Below, piece after piece: positions 1 to 10,322 of a stretch of DNA of 64,000 nucleotides. The notes under the pieces are model-generated. The model made no database searches. It was not told the DNA's origin and worked only from the letters and a program-made list of their open reading frames with translations. The DNA is from Botryosphaeria dothidea (Eukaryota > Ascomycota > Dothideomycetes > Botryosphaeriales > Botryosphaeriaceae), in the NCBI GenBank assembly GCA_011503125.2, contig WWBZ02000033.1, positions 310,001 through 374,000 of the forward strand. Direction: 5' to 3'. Numbering within the stretch: position 1 is the first letter of the stretch; each line of letters starts with the position of its first letter. The position numbers and the translations under genes are program-made.

Positions 1-644
1 TTTATATCTCTTTTTTCTCATTTCCTTTTTCTTGAACGGCTTTTGCTCCTCTCTTTCTTTCCTTTTTCCGAATTTTCTTTCCTACGTTGTCTTACAATTG
101 CGCCGGATCATTACAAAAAAAAAGAAGGGGAAAGCATGATACTACTGACAGTTGAGAGTTTTATTGTGTAAAAAGAATGGATGTGATTGATGTTTTACAT
201 GGAAGGTAATGTTTTTTGTCTTGGGTCGGTATTTTCTGAGTTCGGTCGGTCGTTTGGACGTTGTAATGGGAAGTGCTGCTGATGCTACTGTGGGCGGGGA
301 GTTAGTAATTAGTGTCGTTCGTTCGCTGTTGAGTTGGCGGGTGTTTTCATCCTGTTTCTGTTGGTCTTTCGGTTGCTATGCTGTGACGCGCATTCATAGC
401 TTTTGTTCAATGGCCTTCTCGGCGTTGGTGGATTAGGCTGAGCAATCGGCATGCATCTGTGTTGATGAGTACGTTTGTAATCGAGCCAGCCCCCCTCCTG
501 TAAGATTGTCAATATTGAACAGACAGATGAGAAGAGCTGCGTTAGTCAAGAACGCAAAGAATTGACTCTTAGACCCCCCGAGAAGATAGTCGCCCAAGGT
601 CTTCAACATATTGTCACTGTCTGAGAAGTGAGTTCTCGATCCTT
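1..644. other. Intergenic, no gene seen
   Basis: T-rich and low in coding character. Short open frames on both strands show no domain, signal peptide or splice pattern that I could support. Confidence 0.5.
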
Positions 645-1262
645 CTATTCATGAATCTCTCTCCACCGCCAGTTTGGCCACGGAGTGTCTGGCGCCAAGC
701 TCCAGCCGTTGAACATCTCATCGTCTTCCGGGTCAAAGATCACACGACAAAACTCTGCAAGCATCCTCAGAAGCATCTTGAAATGCCCAGTGTAGCAGTG
801 TTGCTCCAGTTCGTCCTCGCGCATGCCATCCGCATTCATGTTTGGAACCACTGCCCAGATGGACGCCCTCGCCACGCTCACGGAGTCGAAAGATCCTTGA
901 TCTACGACGAGCGCAGCGAGCCACGAGATCCTGTCATCCGAGCCCATGCGCCGTCTCGTAAGCGCCGCAAAGTGCCTGCAGGAACCAGTCTACCGTTTAC
1001 CGCCACATGGACCAAAGGCTGCTGACGCTTTTATGACATTCAGCTCCTCTCCTTCGACCACCGCCCCATCTTCTACCCAATGAGACTGCCACATCTCCTT
1101 CGCTCTTTTGTCGAACGGTCAGCCGTCCTCATTGGGCTTGTTTGGGAGGTTCGTTCTGGATGTTTCGAGGATCCTCTCTTGCACCCACAACTATTGCCTT
1201 GCGTGCTCTGCGGATCCGTCGCCGTAATGGGTGCGGTAGACGACGACTCCGTACCAGCCATG
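645..1262 (-). pseudogene. Decayed hypothetical fungal protein
   Basis: The minus strand reads as protein in pieces. It starts with GWYGVVVYRTHYGDG near 1260-1216, followed in the same frame by two stops (TAG, then TGA). Next comes HWVEDGAVVEGEELNVIK, then a shift into a frame reading WFLQALCGAYETAHGLG, then a return to the frame that begins DDRISWLAALVVDQG and runs to a stop at 645 (about 100 residues). The pattern of a Tyr/Arg-rich strand, a W-V-E-D segment and a later 'LVVDQ' strand resembles a common uncharacterised fungal family; this is from memory and the function is unknown. At least two stops and two frame changes argue for decay rather than introns, because the gaps between frames (25-37 nt) are too short for introns. 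The last 100 residues could still be an expressed ORF. Confidence 0.5.
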
Positions 1263-2681
1263 CTGGCGGCTGGGCTGCACTTGTGCTGTTCGCTGCGTTG
1301 ATGGATGATGAACACTTTCTCAGCTCAGAGAGTCCACAAGATTGTTTGGTTATTGAACCACCTGAGCAGCAGGGCGGTGCTCATCGGATCCCTGCCGGTC
1401 TGCATTGCGCAGGAATGCGGACACCGCGGCGTTGGACGAGACGTCCTGTCGAACGCTTTCCGGAATGGAGGCGCCAACGATTCGGGAACAATACTGGATG
1501 CGACGGTGTGCTCTCGAGGGCCCTCGTCTCTGTGATGAAAAACAAGAAACGAAAGAGGGGATTAAAAACGGGCGGCATTCCAGCCTATTTATGCTCGCGT
1601 GCGCTGCACGACTACGCCACATGCCGCGTTTAGAAGGTACAGTCGCTTCGGGCTGGCACCCGAGATCCTACGCCCTCCGGCCCCACCTAGGCTGGGATCA
1701 TTCATGTTCCAGTCGGACCCAAAAAGCAAGCGAGGTTTGAGTTCATCTTACATATTTTGGAAAAGAGCCCTCAAATCTCTTGCAAAGACCGTACACATGC
1801 CGAAATTCACCGTTTCAAGACCTTGTTTTTCCCATTTTGAAAGAAAGAAACAACAAAACATTACGAGATTCACCTTGACTGGCAAGCTTCTACATTGATA
1901 TTAGATTGCATTGCATGGGATGTGGAGGTATTCATCCGGATGATTTTGTTGATGGAAATTCAGTCCATTTACGTCCGGATGAATACTTCTACTCCCCACG
2001 GTGAAGACATTGCAATACTGATCCGTCGAGAGGAAAATAGCACTATAGCACTTGTCTACCCCGTCCCGAAATGCGCAATGGGACCACCCAACGTATATGA
2101 ACCGCCAAGATCAAGGATACACAGATTCGACGCGCTTCCATAGATAGGACTTGGGAATATAGTTGTCGCCGAGCCTCTACAAGCTTGCGAGTGCTATCTG
2201 CGGATCAATTTCGCCACCCTTAAAATAAGAAGTGGAAGCTCGAAATAAATTCTGCACAAGCCGCCTCAAGCCATGCACCCCCGCTCAAGTGGGACTGAGC
2301 GGGTCGGGTCTCATCGCCTGCCGCAGAGATAATTTGAAGACCCATGTCAAGAGTTTGGAGTGTCTCGACAGGGTTGTGCTGAGCTTGTTCTGAAACATAA
2401 TGGGTCGAGGTGATAAGAGGTTTCTGTTTTTAGCTGTTGGCAACTCGAAGAAAAGAAACAAATTAAGCAATTCGTATTGACGGCCGCTGCAAGAGGGATG
2501 CTGGTGGAGTATTTGACGAATTGAAGGTGCGAGGGGAAATGAGCCCACAGTTACCGACAAAACAAATTATACCTAAGATCGGCTCTGCAGAGATCGGGGG
2601 AACGACGCCTACCTGTTAAAAAGCATCTCAATACCTCGAATTTCACGATTACAGCTTCAGCCAAGATTCTGCAATATTGGT
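1263..2681. other. Gene-free stretch
   Basis: Overlapping short frames lie on both strands with no recognisable product. A 13-bp perfect inverted repeat at 1928-1986 is the only ordered structure I see. Further decayed sequence upstream of the 645-1262 relic is possible between 1263 and 1640 but could not be read. Confidence 0.45.
1928..1986. repeat. 13-bp perfect inverted repeat, 33-nt spacer
   Basis: GTATTCATCCGGA at 1928-1940 is mirrored by TCCGGATGAATAC at 1974-1986. It could form a hairpin. No transposase or flanking duplication is visible, so its nature is open. Confidence 0.6.
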
Positions 2682-3134
2682 TTACAGTACTCTGCAAATC
2701 TCCATAACATTCGCACTTATTGCGGTAGGGTTGATGAGTGTATCGTACATTGTATAGAGTGCCCAGCAGCCACGCTCATCAAGGAGACCCATCCTGGAAG
2801 CGACAGGAAGACAAACAGATTGAATATAGACAGAAAAGTTAGCAGCCTCTGTCCCATTATCCCGGCTCGGGGACGCAGTTAGAGACTTGCAGACGGTAGT
2901 GATCGCTATCAATCTCTTGGCTCAAGCAATATAAATTAAATAGCCAAGCTCTTGTAGGAGAATCCCCCAGATTACAACACGTGCCGACCTTCGCGCGCTC
3001 GAACGTGTTGCCATAGGCTGACCCGCAAGCATTCTTTGTATACGTGTCCGAGAGGGCCCAATCCCTCGTACCCATTGAGTGGGAGAAAATGACACATTCT
3101 TCGGCTGCAGCGGTCCTACCATGTATAAGTCCAT
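2682..3134 (-). pseudogene. Protein-like remnant, family unknown
   Basis: The minus strand gives protein-like text in two frames. The first, about 3120-2930, contains THE segments SHSMGTRDWALSDTYTKNA and GSAYGNTFERAKVGTCC. The second, 2912-2682, contains SVYIQSVCLPVASRMGLLD and ends in a stop at 2682. A short intron between them is possible but no convincing GT-AG pair joins them. No start codon with a signal peptide was found. It may be a remnant of a secreted or enzyme gene; the function is not recognised. Confidence 0.3.
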
Positions 3135-3172
3135 AGTCGGTAATGATTACTTATATATCATACTTACCCGAG

Positions 3173-3717
3173 GAAGAAAAATATAGATAGATAGATAAAT
3201 TCAATTAAGCTGATTTAGCTCCCCGAAGGGTCCATGCAGCTGTGGCTATCTGTAAGGGTATATATGGAAGGGGAAACCGTGGCTACTTTCTTGGGATAGC
3301 CCGGGTAAAAACCTTCCCTATCTATAATGGTAGTATCCGTAGATACTCTATTTAGTATGGTTTTTTTCTATATACCGGTAGCGGTATCTAAAGTAGGAAG
3401 AGTAGCTAAGAGGGAGGAACTATAGAGAGAGGTGACTGTAAATCTTAAGACTAAGCCGTAAGAAGTCCCGGCTTACCTATTTATAAGCGCTGGTAAAGCG
3501 CTCTTAAAATTTATTTTCAGAAGCGCCTAGCTGGCCCTTCTCCCCCTTGTTACCGCCAGAGAGAACGCGGGTACGTGTGCTTTTAACGTGGGACGCATAT
3601 GCCACGAGTAGGTAAGCGGTCTAAGATTCGAACTTAGAACCTGTGCCACCCCAGAAAGGCCAGGTTACCGTGGAAGTGTACCCTACCAGTACACCACCCC
3701 GCCGAAGAAAAATATAG
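3173..3717 (-). mobile_element. tRNA-derived SINE-like retroelement with target-site duplication
   Basis: An exact 14-bp direct repeat, GAAGAAAAATATAG, lies at 3173-3186 and 3704-3717 and brackets 517 bp. Read on the minus strand, the element begins at 3703 with a tRNA-like head. A D-arm-like stem (GTGTA/TACAC), a perfect 5-bp T-arm (CTAAG/CTTAG) around TTCGAAT, and pol III A and B boxes can be seen. The acceptor stem is only partly paired, so this is not a working tRNA gene. The other end, the 3' end on the minus strand, finishes in short tetranucleotide repeats (TATC units, + strand 3187-3197). A tRNA-like head, a simple-repeat tail and a 14-bp duplication together match the SINE plan used by fungal elements such as Mg-SINE or Foxy, whose mobility comes from a partner LINE. 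No protein is encoded. No second copy was seen in this window. Confidence 0.65.
3625..3696 (-). promoter_or_regulatory. Internal pol III promoter (A and B boxes) of the SINE-like element
   Basis: The B box reads GTTCGAATC on the minus strand (3633-3625) and fits GWTCRANNC exactly. The A box reads TGGTGTACTGG (3696-3686) and fits TRGYNNARNNG at all but one position. Their spacing is that of a tRNA gene. Confidence 0.6.
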
Positions 3718-4542
3718 TAGCTAAAGGAACGAAATGCATTTGGCCCGCTTGAGATTGACTGTGTAAAGAGAGGTTGGGCAAGGTCGTCCGTATTTGCTCA
3801 TGGGAGGGTAGGAGCATTCTCTTATAGAAATTGTCAAATCGTTTCAACCGCTGAGACACATCTTGTTGTAGGTTGAATATGTCTTCGAAGTTTCTTGACA
3901 ACAGACCATTTCTAAAGTAAATTGGGACGCTTAGAGCTTATTATATGTAAGTTTCTAGGGCTAAGACTAAATATAACGGGAGAGAGTAGTAAAGAACAAC
4001 ACAGGATACGTCTTAAAAAACCTACACAGGGCTAGAAAAGCTAATAATAGACGTTTAGTGGGTTTATCGAGTCGGCGAGATATTTCCGATGCGACACTGA
4101 GGCGCACAATGAAACACATTAAGAAAAATAAAACCTATCGTGTATTACTGTTACTTCTCCATACAGCAATGCCGAAATCATTTAACGTGTTGCTTACACA
4201 CATCAACTCCGCATAGCAAACTTCGATAGCAACAATCCTCGCTCATTCACCCCGCCCACTAGCCTCCGCCACCTCTAAAAAGTCTCTCGAACTCTGATAA
4301 TATCGTGCTCCCCTTAGATATGCTTTTAAAGTTTTCTACTTTCCAGAAATTATAAACCACTCCTGGCGCCGGCTCGATACTTACCAATTGGTGGCTACCA
4401 GCGCCTAATGCGATCGAGATGCGATGACCTGTATAATCTCAGAGCAGCATGTGAGGGGTTTCAAGCACTCTGAAGTAAGACTGAAGGAAATCAGGGGACA
4501 AAGCGGTCGTAGAAGCAGTCAGGGGTTGTAAGAATTGGATGA
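3718..4542. other. A/T-rich intergenic DNA
   Basis: Many stops in all frames. The stretch 4300-4540 may hold the far 3' part of the neighbouring chitinase relic, but no conserved motif could be read there. Confidence 0.4.
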
Positions 4543-4970
4543 TTATGAGTCTTGGACGAAGTATCGTGATGAATGAGCGGTCCTGTTGCTGCACTCAGTA
4601 AGCATATCATCAATTGAAACTTTTGTTGACCATACACACCGGGGATCATAGGTCATCTTATTGAACGTATCAGTGGATGGTGCGGGAGCCCTGAGGTCAA
4701 ACCAGCGCAGGTACCAATAGCTTGACGGAATCGTGAAAGTCAAACCTAGCTTCCGGGTAGAATTCAAGACGCGCTTGATCCCTTTCAACAGTAGGAGAAA
4801 CTTCTTCACATACCTCTCTTGTCCATCATGATCACTCGCATATGGAAATCCCTAGCCAAGGTGTGTTCCATCAAAGCAGAACGTGACAAGGAACAAGAGC
4901 ACGTCATTGGCAAATGTCCTCCGGTGATCAGCAGTACGAAGATAGTCCTGCCGATTCATCCGCTAATAAT
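4543..4970 (-). pseudogene. Relic of a GH18 chitinase
   Basis: A continuous minus-strand frame reads TFANDVLLFLVTFCFDG, then THLG, a stop (TAG at 4854-4852), then GFPYASDHDGQERYVKKFLL. Later come LGLTFTIPSSYWYLRWFD and FNKMTYD. The order matches GH18 chitinases of the fungal LysM/killer-toxin-like subgroup: a helix, the FDGxDxDWE strand, then the P-S-Y-W-Y-L-R-x-F-D and M-x-Y-D strands. In the catalytic motif D-G-x-D-x-D-W-E the second Asp is His, the third Asp is Gly, Trp is the stop and Glu is Gly, so the proton donor is gone. The frame is otherwise intact for about 140 codons, which suggests point-mutation decay. The N-terminal and C-terminal parts were not found. It encodes no active enzyme. 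Confidence 0.65.
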
Positions 4971-5561
4971 GAACAGACAGAACTTCCGGACCGAAACTCT
5001 GTTAGAAGAAGGATGGTATTACAAATCAAACCTGTGGCGCAGCATAAGAACAGGATCAAGTCGTACCCGCCCACATAGTACTCTTGGCCACGGCCGAGGA
5101 GTATTCGAACTGAGTACTACACGTTATAAACGATCAGCCCAATCTGGACTCCATGATACCACCACACCATGGAGCTGACCCTAAGTCCTTCATTCATAGA
5201 AGAGAGAATATATCTTGGCATTCGACGACGTCACGTCGAAGTGGCTTGGCGACGCGCGGACTCAGCATATCTTGCAAGGAGACGATGTATCTCTACTCTC
5301 TGGTATTGACCGCAACAGCAGTTTCTGTCGGTGCTAGTGACGCAGAGAATGGCAGCGTAAAGCCCCCTTACCCACCTCATGAACTATAAATCAACGACGC
5401 GACGTCTTAGATGGCAGAATTCCACTTCCAAGCTTCCATCGTTACTTTCATCCGCATACGCAACTAGCAAAAATCAGCAGCATCATGAAGATGGTTGGAA
5501 GCAGAATTGCTGTGCTCAACATCATGACGGTCCTCAGTATAACATCCGTCACGGCACGAAC

Positions 5562-6533
5562 ATGTCGTACGGAGCCAATAATTTCTACCGGAGCGACAAC
5601 GTGGCGGTTCAACCCATCACCTTCCAGAGCCAAAACTGGATGACGGTGGCGGGCAACCTCTTCACCAGCAACACCCTCAACCAGAGCGTCGACACGCCGG
5701 CCACCGTCGTCGGCCACCCCATGGGCGCCGTGAAGGAGCAGAGTGCGAATCTCTACGCCACGAAGCTGGCCGAGCAGGGCTTCGTCACCGTCTCGCTCGA
5801 CCTCCCGTTCTGGGGCGGCAGCGAGGGCGAGCCGCACAACGCCGTGTCGCCGGACCTCTACGCGGAGGCCTTCAGTGCGGCCGTCGACTATCTCGGCACC
5901 CAGGACTTCGTCGACCGCGAGCGCATCGGCGCCCTGGGCATCTGCGGCAGCGGCTCCTTCGTCATCAGCGCCGCGAAGCTCGACCCGCGCATGAAGGCCA
6001 TCGCCACGTCGAGCATGTACGACATGGGTGCTGTCGCCCGCAACGGGCTGCGGAAATCACAAGGCATCGACCAGCGCAAGGAGATCATCGCCGCCGCAGC
6101 GCAGCAGCGCTGGGCCGAGGCGGACGGCGACGCGGTCCAGTATACCGGCGGCACCCCGAACGAGCTCACAAACGCATCGACGGCGGTGGACCGCGAGTTC
6201 TACGACTTCTACCGCACCACGCGCGGCGAGTTCACGCCCGAGGGCTCGTCGCCGGAGCTCACGACGCACCCGACGCTCGCGAGCAACACCAAGTTCATGA
6301 ACTTCTACCCGTTCAATGACATCGAGACCATCTCACCGCGTCCGATGCTGTTCGTCTCGGGCGACCAGGCGCACTCGCGCGAGTTTAGCAAGGACGCTTA
6401 TGCGCGCGCGGCCGAACCGAAGGAGCTGTTCTGGGTGCCGGGTGCCGGTCACGTCGACCTCTATGATCGCGTCGAGCTCATACCATTCGACAAACTCACC
6501 CACTTCTTCTGGACGAACCTTGGTGAAAGCTGA
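5562..6533 (+). CDS. Alpha/beta hydrolase with a Cys at the nucleophile elbow
   Basis: Start chosen at the Met of MSYGANNFYRS (323 aa). The open frame runs back to 5379, but those 61 residues look non-coding. Visible features: GHPMG and the following helix near residues 48-60; a DLPFWGGSEGE loop; the elbow GALGICGSGSF near residue 130, where Cys stands at the nucleophile position; SSMYDMG; a Gly-Asp strand (FVSGDQAHS); and PGAGHVDLYD carrying the catalytic His. This is the dienelactone-hydrolase/YcjY-like group, many members of which have this Cys elbow. The substrate cannot be predicted. No intron is needed. The gene is far more G/C-rich than its A/T-rich flanks. A signal-peptide-like reading lies just upstream in another frame (5485-5558), so the true N-terminus may be secretory and displaced by a 1-nt change. 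Confidence 0.8.
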   Translation: MSYGANNFYRSDNVAVQPITFQSQNWMTVAGNLFTSNTLNQSVDTPATVVGHPMGAVKEQSANLYATKLAEQGFVTVSLDLPFWGGSEGEPHNAVSPDLYAEAFSAAVDYLGTQDFVDRERIGALGICGSGSFVISAAKLDPRMKAIATSSMYDMGAVARNGLRKSQGIDQRKEIIAAAAQQRWAEADGDAVQYTGGTPNELTNASTAVDREFYDFYRTTRGEFTPEGSSPELTTHPTLASNTKFMNFYPFNDIETISPRPMLFVSGDQAHSREFSKDAYARAAEPKELFWVPGAGHVDLYDRVELIPFDKLTHFFWTNLGES

Positions 6534-7455
6534 GAGGTCTGTTGTTATGGCGCCAGCGGAGTGGGAGGGAGCAAGCACTGCGAGGACATACCTACTGCCC
6601 AGAATATCACTGACCTGGGATCACTCGGATCAGTGGATCACTGTAATTCAAAGAGCGATCTATCGTGGTCACATAGAAAAAGCTTAGTGTATAGGCCATA
6701 CTCGTTTTATAGTAGATAGAAGCCCTTGTGGTTGACCCATTAAATCTTACTCTATTATCACAAGTACTTTCGACTGAGGCCAATGATCGGAAGATGCAAT
6801 TGGTGGATGTCCTGCTAACTCATATTGACTTTGCCGCCGTGGGACTCTGACGGCATAGGGTCGAATGGTGCTTTGAGCAATATTTCCGTTCACGACGGGC
6901 ACGACAGGTAGATTCCTTTCTGTTTCACGCCATACAGAATCATTACTTCAATGTAACAAAAAAAACCAATACATGCTTAATTGGCCGTGTAAGGTGGTGT
7001 CCGAGTAATTGGGCTTAACTATACTTATGATATCTATGAACCGTTCATGTTAGGACATCTAAGAGAATTGAGGTTGTATTGAAGGGGGATAGAAAAAGAT
7101 GAAGAAATATGGGTTGATTTCGGTTCACTTAGGGATCTCAAAGCTTAAAGTCAATCTTCTACCGTGCGTGGTCGGCAGTCCCCTGAGCGGGCTCGATGCC
7201 TTTCCCGAGAACGCGACCATTATCTTCTACTCAATGATGAAAGTCTCTCGAGGGCTTTTTGTAAGAAAGTTTCCATAGACGTAGCACATTCCGACCAGAG
7301 AATAGTGATCCTCCTTCTTTCTCAGAACGCAACAACAATTGACCTTCTCACCTGGCTCGGAAATGTTGTCTACTTCTCCCAAATATATGATCACATCGTC
7401 TTTTTTAGTTTGTGCTGGGCACATGGTTAGCCGACCGGAACCCGTCGTGCACATT
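6534..7455. other. Intergenic, no gene seen
   Basis: This lies between the hydrolase and the 3' end of the HET gene. It is A/T-rich with stops in all frames. The short frames at 7164-7527 lack any motif. Confidence 0.5.
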
Positions 7456-9254
7456 CTACGTTCCCAAGCACAGTCCAAGGTCGAATTTCGCATACCGATG
7501 TTCTCCTGCTATTCGAGCACCTTGTAACTTTCGCAACCAAATGTGGTAGCACATAATCAAGAAATCCTCTCGCGAATACTGGAATACTCCGTGACTGTGA
7601 CGCCAGAAGTGGAAATGGATCCATGCAAGTAAGGTCTTGAAGAATGCCTCAATGATGTCGCCATGTTCCAACATGCTGATTGCTTCATCACTCAAGCCTT
7701 GCCATCTTCTGACAGCTACATACGCTGATTTATGGAGTGAGGACTCGCTCTGATCTTCGTCCAAGTTCGGCATAAATCCGGTTTTCCGGATCGAATCGAT
7801 CTGAATCCCCGAAAGAGGTAGCTGATGCTGACTGTACGCGTCAAAGGGAATAGATACGGGTGAATGATCACCAATCAAGGCCCCGAAGAATCGCCTCTGG
7901 TTGAACGGGAACCATAAGCTACTCTTTCTCTTGGGAACACTCCAATCGATGCACCATGATGGCAAATGCTCTGTGACTTTGCCCAGTCCTGCCAATTCGA
8001 AGTATTAAGGAAGCATTGTAGGATCTCTTAGGATACACCATTTGGTTACGTCTCGGAAGAGCCGATCCACCGAGATTTTATAGTCGACTGTGAACGGAAA
8101 CGTACTTGAGAACCGTTCTTTGATCTTTACAAGCCCCAACAGAGCAAAAATCTTATCTCTTGGTTCAGAAGACCGATTCTCAAGGGTGTTGAACAGGTGC
8201 ACAGGGAGCGATTCAGGGGTGCGACATTCCTCGACAACCCATAGTCTTGCCCAGTTAGACCCTAAGAAGCTTCCAAAGTCACAACGCACGTACCAGTCAA
8301 TCTGCGGGAAAATACTCAAAGAGAAAGTATGCCTTCCACATACAACCGTTGCGCCGCGCGCTACTGCAACTTCCTGAAGAACCCAGATTCTCGAGAACCA
8401 TGAGCGTTGAAAAAGCTTCTGCGAAGCGGGCCAAACGTGGCTTTTCTGTGGATATAATCTGAATATAAAACCGTGCAGTGCTTGTGAACCTTTTAGAATT
8501 ATTGGCACTGGGTGTTTCTCTTTGAGGGCACAACACCTACCATGTTAAATGAAGCTGCCCATCTACGCTCTGTCATGATGGGGGCAGATCCAATTGGTGA
8601 ATCACCGGAATAATCCGCAACACGGTAAATATAGTCCCGTGATGAATCCAGCTCGTTCACAGCGGGCCCTTCTCCCTGGACCAAATGAGTAAGGGCACTA
8701 ATGGCAGCCGTACTGCCGTCTGCTTCTTCGCCTAACCAGACCACGACGGTTTCCGCATTCTCAAAAATCCGGCGCATGAACGGAATCTGGTGATTATTTT
8801 CTGCCGGGCTGTTCTGGTTGATGCATATAGCATCAATCCACAATCGCCGTCGTCTCGTGAAGGAGCGGAGCCTGAGTAGCGCAGTGTGCAAAGACCTTCG
8901 GACCTTTAACCTCATCTTTCCGCATTGCACCCATAACGTGGGAAGCGGATCCCCCCAGGTGTACGAAAGGGCTTCGTACGGGGGTGCTTCCTTTATTTGG
9001 TAGACATTGACCTCAATCGTGACAGGACTGCTTGGAGAGGCGGAGGGCAAGAGCTCCAAAAGCCTGATGAAAGGGCCTTCGGGGAGAGGCTCGTGCAGAT
9101 ATTCTGTGTTGCTTGGGTGTGAGGATTGAAGAAGCTCGAGAAGCCTGATCAAGGCTCCTTCATCGCGAGCCTCAGGTGGGTGATCGGGGTCGCTCTCAAT
9201 TGGATGGGTTCGTCTGAAAAGACGCGCGAGGCCACACCAAAGCCGAGAAATCAT
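7456..9254 (-). CDS. HET-domain (heterokaryon incompatibility) protein, one in-frame stop
   Basis: Two exons: 9254-8541 and 8445-7456, joined across a 95-nt GT-AG intron in phase 0. Exon 1 holds the HET core: YEALSYTWGD, then RRRRLWIDAICINQN, then AETVVVWLGEEADG. Exon 2 continues with QRSWFSRIWVLQEVA, PRDKIFALLGL and LPSWCIDWS. HET domains trigger cell death when unlike fungal individuals fuse; partners cannot be read from sequence. A TAA at 8007-8005 interrupts exon 2 between WCILRDPTMLP and YFELAGLG in an otherwise continuous frame. A 60-nt intron (GTATCC...AAAG) could remove it, but its donor is weak and it would delete conserved residues. The N-terminus carries a short internal duplication (two IRLLELL segments). 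The upstream Met at 9386 is an alternative start. Length is about 567 aa if the stop is ignored. Confidence 0.75.
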
Positions 9255-10322
9255 AGGAGGCACTTTGGAGAAGGGCAAGAATGAAGATATGCAGGTTGTA
9301 TTGAGTTTCCTTCCATCAGGCTTGAAAACTTTGCGTTGTACGACCAATAGCGGAAATAAACCAACCCCGCCCGTGGCTGCAGCCATCTTCCAATCGTTGT
9401 GTCGATTCTTTGACAAGGATGCAAGGCTACTGTCGGGTGATCCACCGTTTTTTGATTGGACGAAGATACAAGAAGGTCAATGAGATATGCCCGACAAACC
9501 AGCCTTGGGGTAGAGGATCGTGGGTTTTCTCGCGCAATGTTTGTTTTTTTTCCGTGAGGTACCACGGATAAGTAGACGATCTTATTCCTACGAAATGATG
9601 GATTGATGGCTTCAGTGTGGATGATTCCAAGAACGAGGCCGTGAAGCGTAAGCATGACCTAAAACTTGACCTGGATTTGCCTATGTGAAACTTTTACAGC
9701 AGAAACTGGATCAGGCTTGAACATACAGATGGCACCTCTGTGGCTAGTCAAGGCGCATGAGGCCTTTCCTACAATTTTCGCCGATGCAGTAAAGTGCTGC
9801 GAAATAGCTAGGGAAATTACAGTCCGACGACATGTTCGTTGACGTGCTACGAGAGAAACTACGAGATCGCCGGGGACTTCCATTGTGGGCTGACATTGCG
9901 GATGGATGTGCGTTCTTATGAGTGGAGCGTCAGCCCCTTTTCAAGGCAACACTAGTGAAGAGACTTGAGAAGAGAAAGGGACTGTCCTAAACGTGGTAGG
10001 TACTTGCACAAAAGGACGGAAATCCAGTTCAGCGGAGTGGTTAGGAGCGGCGGATGATCCTCATGTAGTGAGCGCACATCCATCTCATGGTGACGTCGGC
10101 GGTGTTTCAAGTATGAGCACGCAATGACAGATCGTCGGGAAGGGAGGCGGTGGAGGCTTATCTGGGGGCGGGGAGCTGTGTCAGCAACGAACGCCACAAC
10201 TGGCAACCACGTGGAAGCTTCTGTCTTGGCTTCTCCACCACAACCCCCTTCCCCTCTATACTCCACCACGCCTTGCCCCCGTCCATAGCTGATCAATCCC
10301 TACAACATACATCCCGCACAAC
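9255..10322. other. Intergenic, shared 5' region of two divergent genes
   Basis: This separates the HET gene (minus) from the calmodulin-like gene (plus). 10200-10320 is pyrimidine-rich with CCTCTATACTCC at about 10253, a plausible core promoter or start region for the plus-strand gene. No ORF here is convincing. Confidence 0.45.

Noticed and set aside
3611..3703. A functional tRNA gene
   Set aside because: Acceptor stem pairs over only about 4 bp and no proper anticodon arm; better explained as the head of a SINE-like element.
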